Part shown: piece after piece, positions 1-4,874 of the stretch | Layout: the number at the start of each line of letters is the position of its first letter | Position numbering within the stretch: position 1 is the stretch's first letter | DNA from: Trebonia sp. | Lineage (GTDB): Bacteria; Actinomycetota; Actinomycetes; Streptosporangiales; Streptosporangiaceae | Reading direction: 5' to 3' | DNA length: 6,116 bases | Assembly: GCA_030038035.1 (NCBI GenBank) | Contig: JASHPP010000080.1 | Location: 1 to 6,116 of the forward strand | The notes under the pieces: model-generated | The model's input: the letters and a program-made list of their open reading frames with translations, nothing else | Told to the model about the DNA's origin: nothing | Database searches by the model: none | Translations under genes and position numbers: made by a program

Positions 1-782
1 CCGCGGGCGCCCTGGGCGGCGCGGTCGTAGATCTCGGCGGCGGCCTGGTGGAAGCCGGGCGGCAGGCCGGCCGCGGCCATCGACGCGGCGATCTCCTCCA
101 TCTCGGCGACCCAGCGCCACCCCTTGGCCGCGGCCGCCGCGGCGGACCGCCCGGACTGCGCGCTCAGCGACGGCTGGGACATCGCCCATTCGCCGAGCAG
201 CGTCTCCTCCACGCCCTCGGCGCGGGCCAGTGCCCGCGCCGCGAGCAGCAGCGCCCCGCTGCCCTTGGTCCAGGCGGCATAGGCCATCTTCACGGCCGAC
301 GCCGCGAACGGCTGGCCCTCGGCGATCCGCGCGTCCAGGGCTGACCCGCCGAACAGGGACCGCACCTCGCCGGCCCCGGCGCCGGACAGGTACAGCCGGG
401 TGCGCCCGGCGACCTCGGGCGGCAGGCCGATGATCCCGCCGTCGACGTAGCTGGCCCCGCTCGCCTCGACGACCGACGCCACCCGCGCGGCCGTCGCCAC
501 CGAGATCGCGTTCGCGTCCACGTAGCCGCCGCCGAACCCGGCGGCCGCGACCTGCCCCGCCACGTCGAGCGCCGCGTGCGGCGGGCAGATCGAGAAGATC
601 ACCGAGGACCGGGACACGAGGTCGGCGAGGCTGACGCCGGACAGCCCGGCGGCGAGCGCGCGGCCGGTGCTCGCCCGGCTTCGCCCGGCCGGGTCCCACA
701 AGACCTCGTGGCCGACCGAGACCAGGCAGCCGCCTACGGCGGCGCCCATCTCACCCGGATGCAGCAGCCCGATCGTGGCCAT
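1..782 (-). CDS. NAD(P)-dependent oxidoreductase, DUF1932 type (3' end outside window)
   Basis: An open minus-strand frame starts at ATG 782-780 and runs uninterrupted off the left edge, giving 260 residues with no stop in view. A Shine-Dalgarno sequence GGAGGGG (795-789) sits 6 nt before the ATG and decides the start. Residues 1-16 (MATIGLLHPGEMGAAV) form a beta strand plus a glycine-rich dinucleotide-binding turn, as in the 3-hydroxyisobutyrate/6-phosphogluconate dehydrogenase superfamily. Further family-like blocks are FSICPPHAALDV (63-74), YVDANAIS (87-94), YVDGGIIG (112-119) and SAVKMAYAAWTKGS (162-175). K165 sits where the superfamily's catalytic lysine is expected. The C-terminal helical part (LARAEGVEETLLGEW, KGWRWVAEMEEIA) resembles the DUF1932 domain as I remember it. 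The substrate is unknown. The protein is probably cytoplasmic and nearly complete, since relatives are about 260-300 residues. Its function is unrelated to the sigma modules upstream, and its own SD and 88-nt gap suggest a separate unit. Confidence 0.88.
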   Translation of the reverse strand, partial: MATIGLLHPGEMGAAVGGCLVSVGHEVLWDPAGRSRASTGRALAAGLSGVSLADLVSRSSVIFSICPPHAALDVAGQVAAAGFGGGYVDANAISVATAARVASVVEASGASYVDGGIIGLPPEVAGRTRLYLSGAGAGEVRSLFGGSALDARIAEGQPFAASAVKMAYAAWTKGSGALLLAARALARAEGVEETLLGEWAMSQPSLSAQSGRSAAAAAAKGWRWVAEMEEIAASMAAAGLPPGFHQAAAEIYDRAAQGAR

Positions 783-800
783 GCGCGTCCCCTCCAGCCC

Positions 801-822
801 GGTGGGCGGTGTTCTGCCCACC
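801..822 (-). promoter_or_regulatory. Inverted repeat in the 88-nt gap before the oxidoreductase gene
   Basis: GGTGGGC (801-807) and GCCCACC (816-822) form a perfect 7-bp stem around an 8-nt loop. It lies 49 nt after the stop of the membrane protein gene (871) and just upstream of the Shine-Dalgarno sequence of the oxidoreductase gene (795-789). It could be a modest terminator for the upstream module, a 5'-leader hairpin or a dimeric repressor operator; the sequence does not distinguish these. There is no T-tract. The rest of the gap (783-870) holds the SD and a GGCAACC heptamer at 837-831 (minus strand), and no convincing -10 element. Confidence 0.35.
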
Positions 823-870
823 ATTGTGCCGGTTGCCCGGTGAAGCCGGACGGCCCGGGGCCAGCATCAC

Positions 871-2256
871 CTACCAGGCGACCTGATAGAGCAGGCTGCC
901 GTTGAAGTACTGATACGAGTTGCCTGGCACGGGGTACGGCAACGGCCGGAAGGCGCCGTCGCTGAACGCACCGAACCGCCCGCTGCTTGCGTCCCCGAAC
1001 AGCATGTAGCCGATTACCACGCTGCCGCTGTAGTTGGCCCACAGCGCATAGCCAGTGACGTTGTAGCCGGAGCACCCCGTCCGGTATCCGGACAGGAAGC
1101 GGGTCAGCTTCCCGGTGGTGAGCGAGAACCCGGCGTATGCCACGGTGTTCCAGGCCGGCTTCTCAAGGCAGTACAGCTTCGGCAGCTTGACGCCTGATGC
1201 GCCGCTCCCGCCGCAGGCGAACAAGTTCCCGTCACCCGTGATGACGACATCGCCGCGGAACAGCAAGTTGCAGCCGAACGGGGGGCGCGCGGTATAGCCC
1301 TGAGTAGGCACTTGGACCGCGAGCCGGCTGCTGGCGATGATGCGGCCGTCGGGGTGCGACAGCTCTAGCACCCACACGCCGCCGGTGAACTTGCGCGGCG
1401 CTTGCTGCGTGATTCCGTAGTAAGTGAGGGCGTGGTCGCCCACCCAGGCCACCGACGCGTTGTCGTCTCCGCCCGCGCCTCCCCCGCCCTCGATCGGCGG
1501 AAGAAGGCCAGGGGCCGACGACCAGGAACGCAGCACCGCTCCGGTGGCCACCGAGTACACCCGCAGCAGCTGCGGCACGTCGATATTGTCGCTGACGGGC
1601 TCGCTCGCGACCGCGAGCTTCGTGCCATCAGGGGAAAGCGCGATCGCGACGATGTCGGTGCCGACCGGCGTCGGCGGGATCGGCAGCCTGGTCATCGTCA
1701 GGGCTATCCGGGAGCCGGTGCCGGTGACCCGCACGAGGTACCAGGTCCGTGATCGGCCCGCCGAGCCCCGGACGCCGTACGGGTCCCGGTGGGCGTCGGC
1801 GACGAACGTGCGGTCGTCGGCGGCACCCGTGATCCCGGCGAAGCTGAGGCCGCGCGGCGGCTGCAGCGTGAACAGCGTCTTGCCGGTTAGCGTGTCGCCG
1901 AGCACCAGCGCGACCGGCTTGGTCGTGTCGTCCCGAGGCTGGCTGAACGTCACGTAGTACTGCGGGATGCTGACCGCGGCGCCTGCCGGGCTGACGGACG
2001 GAGCCGCCCGTCGGTTCGGGGCGCCAGGGATGTCCCTGACGGCGACCAGCGTGATCGCGATCGCCAGCACGGCGACCGCGGCAGCGACCGGTGCCAGCCA
2101 CGAGCGCCAGCCGCGCCTGGCCGACGGCACGCGCCCCGGGCGGCGGGCCGGCGCGCCAGGCGGCGCGGGCGGGGGCAGCGGCAGCGGGGGCAGGCGCTCG
2201 ACCAGCCCCGTGATCGCGTCCATCGCCGCGCGGGTCCTGTCTTCGATGGCGGTCAC
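871..2256 (-). CDS. Single-pass membrane protein with extracytoplasmic beta-propeller-like domain (module 1), putative sigma partner
   Basis: This 461-residue protein starts at GTG 2256-2254, which overlaps the sigma gene stop as GTGA. GGGGAGG (2267-2261) lies 4 nt upstream, inside the sigma gene, so translation is probably coupled. Residues 1-24 are a short helix-prone cytoplasmic segment (IEDRTRAAMDAITGLVERL), followed by a Pro-rich stretch (23-45) and an Arg-rich membrane-proximal stretch. Residues 54-73 are one transmembrane helix. Positive charge before the helix places the C-terminus outside. After a juxtamembrane VRDIPGAPNRRAAP and a linker, the domain starts at IPQYYV (97-102). It contains GITGAADDRTFVADA (141-155), TWYLVR (171-176), IALSPDGTKLAVAS (205-218) and LRVYSVATGAVLRSW (231-245). 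Repeats of the SPDG/LAVA and YSVATG type are typical of TolB/WD40-like propellers. Cysteines 329, 348, 363 and 395 are all extracytoplasmic. It ends QVAW. No HxxxCxxC zinc motif is visible, so calling it an anti-sigma factor or sensor is inference. The ligand is unknown. Confidence 0.85.
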   Translation of the reverse strand: MTAIEDRTRAAMDAITGLVERLPPLPLPPPAPPGAPARRPGRVPSARRGWRSWLAPVAAAVAVLAIAITLVAVRDIPGAPNRRAAPSVSPAGAAVSIPQYYVTFSQPRDDTTKPVALVLGDTLTGKTLFTLQPPRGLSFAGITGAADDRTFVADAHRDPYGVRGSAGRSRTWYLVRVTGTGSRIALTMTRLPIPPTPVGTDIVAIALSPDGTKLAVASEPVSDNIDVPQLLRVYSVATGAVLRSWSSAPGLLPPIEGGGGAGGDDNASVAWVGDHALTYYGITQQAPRKFTGGVWVLELSHPDGRIIASSRLAVQVPTQGYTARPPFGCNLLFRGDVVITGDGNLFACGGSGASGVKLPKLYCLEKPAWNTVAYAGFSLTTGKLTRFLSGYRTGCSGYNVTGYALWANYSGSVVIGYMLFGDASSGRFGAFSDGAFRPLPYPVPGNSYQYFNGSLLYQVAW

Positions 2257-2819
2257 GATTCCTCCCCGAGCATCCGGCCGAGCGCCGCGAGCGCCCGGGA
2301 CAGCGAGGACTTGACGGTGCCGCGGCTGATTCCCATCGCGCGCGCGGTCTCCTCCTCCGACAGGCCGAAGTAGAACCGCAGCACCAGGGCTTCGCGCTGC
2401 CGGTCCGGCAGCCTGCGCACCGCGAGGATCACCTTCCGGTGCTCCTCGCCAAGCAGCACCAGGGCCTCGGCGGACTCGTACACCGAGTTCGCGTCCGGCG
2501 CGGCCGCCCGGTCGCGCCGGACGCGCCGTGTCTGCTGCCGCAAGGCGGCGCGGCAGCCGTTGAGCACGCTGGAGCGCACGTAGGTCAGCGCGTGGCCTGG
2601 GTCGGCGAGCCGGTCCCAGTTCCGGTACAGCCCGAAGAACGCGTCCTGCACGACGTCCTCGGCGCCGGGCCGGTCGCCGAGCATGATCACGGCCAGCCGG
2701 ACCAGGCCGAACGCGTGCGCCTCGTACAGCGCGGTCACGCCGTCCGCGGCCCCGGCGTCGGCCGGGGCCGGGGCCGGCGGGTGCGCGGGTCTAGCGGTGT
2801 CTGTGTCCACGGAGTCCAC
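2253..2819 (-). CDS. ECF RNA polymerase sigma factor, SigE family (module 1)
   Basis: This 188-residue sigma-70-family protein would direct RNA polymerase to a small set of promoters. Region 2 spans about 28-70 (ALYEAHAFGLVRLAVI, AEDVVQDAFFGLYRNW), with the AEDxVQDAF core-binding/-10 recognition signature. Region 4 spans about 137-182 (LPDRQREALVLRFYFGLSEEETARAMGISRGTVKSSLSRAL), with a helix-turn-helix for the -35 element. There is no region 1.1 or region 3, and no C-terminal extension beyond region 4, as in ordinary ECF factors. Residues 8-27 are an Ala/Pro-rich tail absent from the paralogue. The start is GTG 2819-2817; an in-frame TGA lies upstream at 2873-2871 with no other start between. 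It lacks a Shine-Dalgarno sequence, and its GTG is placed relative to the promoter box exactly as in the paralogue at 4809. A second in-frame GTG at 2810 is possible. It overlaps the downstream membrane protein by 4 nt and is about two-thirds identical to the sigma factor at 4291-4809 by eye in the shared domains. Confidence 0.92.
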   Translation of the reverse strand: MDSVDTDTARPAHPPAPAPADAGAADGVTALYEAHAFGLVRLAVIMLGDRPGAEDVVQDAFFGLYRNWDRLADPGHALTYVRSSVLNGCRAALRQQTRRVRRDRAAAPDANSVYESAEALVLLGEEHRKVILAVRRLPDRQREALVLRFYFGLSEEETARAMGISRGTVKSSLSRALAALGRMLGEES

Positions 2820-2826
2820 GAAGCAG

Positions 2827-2853
2827 AGATGCCGCCGACCGCACCTGGTTGCC
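2827..2853 (-). promoter_or_regulatory. Candidate ECF-type promoter of the module 1 sigma gene
   Basis: On the minus strand GGCAACC (2853-2847) is followed after 15 nt by CATCT (2831-2827), then 7 nt, then the GTG start at 2819. Taking GCAAC as the -35 core gives a 16-nt spacer, normal for ECF promoters (GGAAC/CGTC-like elements). If the GTG is the first transcribed base, the -10 element falls at -12 to -8, as expected for a leaderless mRNA; no Shine-Dalgarno sequence is present. The same boxes and distances precede the paralogous sigma gene. Which sigma factor reads it is inference; autoregulation is the usual ECF arrangement. Confidence 0.5.
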
Positions 2854-2856
2854 TGA

Positions 2857-2891
2857 GCGGGGCGAGAAATTCAGACGATATCTCGCCCCGC
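2857..2891 (-). terminator. Strong hairpin after the module 2 membrane protein gene
   Basis: GCGGGGCGAGA (2857-2867) and TCTCGCCCCGC (2881-2891) are perfect 11-bp complements around a 13-nt loop. The hairpin lies 17 nt after the stop of the membrane protein gene (2909) and ends 3 nt before the -35-like box of the next sigma gene. There is no T-tract on either side, which is common for actinomycete terminators. It probably ends the transcript of the upstream module; an operator role is possible because it abuts the promoter. Confidence 0.6.
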
Positions 2892-2908
2892 GGTGGTCTG
2901 GCGACCTC

Positions 2909-4294
2909 TCACCAGGCGACCGCGTCCGGCAGGGCGACGCCGCCGTCCAGCGGGAACGGAATCACGGTGAACGTGCCCCCGGCGACCACGCCGACCCAGT
3001 TCCGCTGCGGCCCCGTCGGGTCGCTCTCCGAGGCGGAGTTCAGCCAGCCGATTATCGTGTTGGCCGACGCGCTGGACCACAAGATCTCCGCGGTGACCTC
3101 GCCGGTGCACGTGGTCTGGTCGATGTACAGCGCGCGCTCCAGGTCGCCGGTCGCCGCTGAATACCGCAGGAAACCCATGGCGTTGTCCCACATCGGCGAG
3201 CACTTGCTGACCACGTGGGTGGTGGCGGCGGGCATCCCGGTGGCACCGCAGATGAGCGCTGACCCGTCGCCGACGGCGTTCGGCGTGTTGTCGCAGGCGA
3301 GCTGGTACCCGGGGACCAGCCCGCGGCCGGGATAAGACCAGGCGAGCCGGCTGCCCGCGATCAGGTCTTGCCCCAGGTTGCTGATTTGCAGTATCCGTTC
3401 GTTCGCCTGGTTCCGGAATGTCAGCGTGCGCCCGTCGGCCGACCAGAACACGGTGGAGTTACTGTCCAGGCGATACGTCTGTTCGGGGTAGCTGATCGTG
3501 CCCGATGGGCCGATCCAGGTCCGCAGCAGCGCGCCGGTGGCCACCGAATAGATCGACAACTTCTCGATCTGCGCGCCGGGACCCGACCAGCCCGCCTGGA
3601 GCGCCACGGCGAGTTCGCTGCCGTCGGGAGACAGCGCGATCCCCTGCACCTGGATTCCGGACGCGGTCGGCGGGATCGCCAGCCTGGTCAGCCGGGCCGG
3701 GGACGCCGAACCGGGATAGAGCCGCAGCAGGTACCAGGTCCGCGGGCACAGCAGCGAGCTCCCCGCGTACTGCGAGCACGTGGTGGCGTCCAGGACGAAG
3801 GTCCGGTCGTCCGCGGCGGCCGTCACCCCCGCGAACGTGCTGCCCGCGGGCGGGCTGACCGTGGCGAGCCGCGCGCCGGTGACCGTGCTGGCGACGACGG
3901 CCTGGTACGGGGAGTTCTTGTCCTGCGTGTTGTCGAGCGCGACGTAGTACTCGGGGACTTCGGCCGGCAGGGGACCGGAGCCAGGAGGGGAGGTGCTGGC
4001 GGCAGGGGATGAGGGAGTGGCGGAACCTGCGGCGGGAGCCGCGCGTCCGTTCGGGATGCCCCGGACGATCACCAGCGAGATACCGATCGCCAGCACGGCC
4101 GCGGCGGCGGCCAGCGGTGCCAGCCAGGACCTGGCCGGCCGCGCCCGGGGCGGCCGGCCGCCTGATCCCCGCCCGTGCGGCGCGCCGGAAGCCAGCTCGG
4201 CTGGCGCCGCAGTCAGCTCGAGCTGGCGGATCTCGCGGACGATGCCCCCGTACGCCCGGGTGGCGGCGCGAACTGTGTCTTCGACTGAGTTCAT
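2909..4294 (-). CDS. Single-pass membrane protein with extracytoplasmic beta-propeller-like domain (module 2), putative sigma partner
   Basis: This is a 461-residue paralogue of the protein at 871-2256. The frame stays open upstream to 4780, but that extension is the wrong frame of the sigma gene. The real start is ATG 4294-4292, overlapping the sigma stop as ATGA, with GGAGG (4303-4299) 4 nt before it. Residues 1-27 (MNSVEDTVRAATRAYGGIVR...) form a predicted amphipathic helix. An Arg-rich stretch precedes one transmembrane helix at 58-77, followed by VRGIPNGRAAP and a Ser/Pro/Thr-rich linker (88-112). The outer domain starts at VPEYYV (113-118) and carries GVTAAADDRTFVLDA, TWYLLRLY, IALSPDGSELAVAL (219-232), LSIYSVATGALLRTW (246-260), FWSADGRTLTF and SRLAWS. 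It ends DAVAW. Six cysteines (173, 183, 334, 349, 365, 396) all lie outside the membrane. Propeller-type repeats are suggested by motif, not proven. No zinc anti-sigma motif is seen; regulation of the adjacent sigma factor is inferred from gene order and topology. Confidence 0.85.
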   Translation of the reverse strand: MNSVEDTVRAATRAYGGIVREIRQLELTAAPAELASGAPHGRGSGGRPPRARPARSWLAPLAAAAAVLAIGISLVIVRGIPNGRAAPAAGSATPSSPAASTSPPGSGPLPAEVPEYYVALDNTQDKNSPYQAVVASTVTGARLATVSPPAGSTFAGVTAAADDRTFVLDATTCSQYAGSSLLCPRTWYLLRLYPGSASPARLTRLAIPPTASGIQVQGIALSPDGSELAVALQAGWSGPGAQIEKLSIYSVATGALLRTWIGPSGTISYPEQTYRLDSNSTVFWSADGRTLTFRNQANERILQISNLGQDLIAGSRLAWSYPGRGLVPGYQLACDNTPNAVGDGSALICGATGMPAATTHVVSKCSPMWDNAMGFLRYSAATGDLERALYIDQTTCTGEVTAEILWSSASANTIIGWLNSASESDPTGPQRNWVGVVAGGTFTVIPFPLDGGVALPDAVAW

Positions 4295-4809
4295 GACTCC
4301 TCCGTGAGGATCCGCCCGATCGCGGCGAGCGCGCGGGACGTGGCGGACTTGACCGTCCCGCGGCTGACCCCCATGCTCCGCGCGACCTCGTCCTCGGACA
4401 TGTCGAGGTAGTAGCGGAGCAGCAGCGCCTCGCGCTGCCGCCGCGGCAGCGCCCTGATCGCGGTCACCACCGCGCGGTATTCCTCGCTCACCAGGGCGCG
4501 GGCTTCGGCGGACTCGGCCGGCGGCTGGCTGAAGACGGCGGCGAGCCCGCGCCTGGACCGGCGGCGCAGCGCCGACCGGCAGCCGTTCAGCACGCTGGTG
4601 CGGACGTAGTCCAGCGGGTGCGAGGTGTCGGGCAGCTGGTCCCAGCGCCGGTATAGGCCGAGGAAGGCGTCCTGGACCACGTCTTCGGCGGCGGCGACGT
4701 CGCCAAGCACGATCACGGCCAGCCGGACCAGGCCCAGCGCGTGCTCGGCGTACAGCTCGGTCACCGCGTCCGCCGCGCACGGCGACATCCGCGTGTTCGC
4801 TGTGTCCAC
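4291..4809 (-). CDS. ECF RNA polymerase sigma factor, SigE family (module 2)
   Basis: This 172-residue ECF sigma factor has region 2 at about 16-60 (TELYAEHALGLVRLAVIVLGD, AEDVVQDAFLGLYRRW). Region 4 is at about 121-166 (LPRRQREALLLRYYLDMSEDEVARSMGVSRGTVKSATSRAL), with an intact helix-turn-helix. The linker between them contains YVRTSVLNGCRSALRR, shared nearly unchanged with the sigma factor at 2253-2819. The first codon is GTG 4809-4807, with no Shine-Dalgarno sequence; an ATG seven codons in (M8) also lacks one. The N-terminal tail is 12 residues shorter than the paralogue's, and the region 2-4 linker differs most, so the two may use different partners or promoters. Both end in EES-TGA, and the stop overlaps the ATG of the membrane protein gene. 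The expected role is to switch on a small regulon, probably including its own operon, when the membrane partner releases it. Confidence 0.92.
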   Translation of the reverse strand: MDTANTRMSPCAADAVTELYAEHALGLVRLAVIVLGDVAAAEDVVQDAFLGLYRRWDQLPDTSHPLDYVRTSVLNGCRSALRRRSRRGLAAVFSQPPAESAEARALVSEEYRAVVTAIRALPRRQREALLLRYYLDMSEDEVARSMGVSRGTVKSATSRALAAIGRILTEES

Positions 4810-4816
4810 GTATCAG

Positions 4817-4843
4817 AAACGCCCGGGCGCCGCCGAGGTTGCC
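4817..4843 (-). promoter_or_regulatory. Candidate ECF-type promoter of the module 2 sigma gene
   Basis: Minus-strand GGCAACC (4843-4837) is followed after 15 nt by CGTTT (4821-4817), then 7 nt, then GTG 4809. The -10-like CGTTT is close to the CGTC/CGTT elements of many ECF promoters. Spacing is identical to that before the module 1 sigma gene, although the spacer sequences differ. No Shine-Dalgarno sequence lies between the promoter and the GTG, which points to a leaderless transcript. The -35-like box lies inside the loop of the hairpin 4823-4856, an unusual overlap of terminator and promoter. Confidence 0.52.
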
Positions 4844-4856
4844 TGGCGGCGCCCGG
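4823..4856 (-). terminator. Strong hairpin after the module 3 membrane protein gene, overlapping a promoter
   Basis: CCGGGCGCCGCC (4823-4834) and GGCGGCGCCCGG (4845-4856) are perfect 12-bp complements with a 10-nt loop (4835-4844). The hairpin begins 18 nt after the stop at 4875. It has no T-tract, but the stem is almost entirely G/C and should be very stable. It most likely ends the module 3 transcript. The next gene's -35-like heptamer fills the loop and the far arm forms its spacer, so the same DNA could also act in cruciform form or as an operator. Confidence 0.6.
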
Positions 4857-4874
4857 ATTCCTGCTGCGTGCCCG

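Noticed and set aside
2253..2810. GTG at 2810 as the start of the module 1 sigma gene
   Set aside because: Its following codons (GTG GAC ACA) resemble the paralogue's start, but GTG 2819 is the one placed 27 nt from the promoter box as in the paralogue. It remains a possible alternative.
2439..3335. Long plus-strand open frames (also at 1424-1957, 3368-4012, 4741-5364 and 4839-5477)
   Set aside because: They are antisense to well-supported genes, cross gene borders, show low-complexity Arg/Gly/Pro composition and have no recognisable domain; long antisense frames are expected in GC-rich DNA.
871..4294. Equal length (461 residues) of the module 1 and module 2 membrane proteins as a sign of recent duplication
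   Set aside because: The linker, cytoplasmic tail and loops differ by several compensating insertions and deletions, so the equal length looks coincidental.
2909..4780. A 623-codon minus-strand open frame covering most of module 2
   Set aside because: Its first 162 codons run through the sigma gene in the wrong frame and give Arg/Gly-rich nonsense; the real protein begins at ATG 4294 with a good Shine-Dalgarno sequence and aligns with its paralogues from there.
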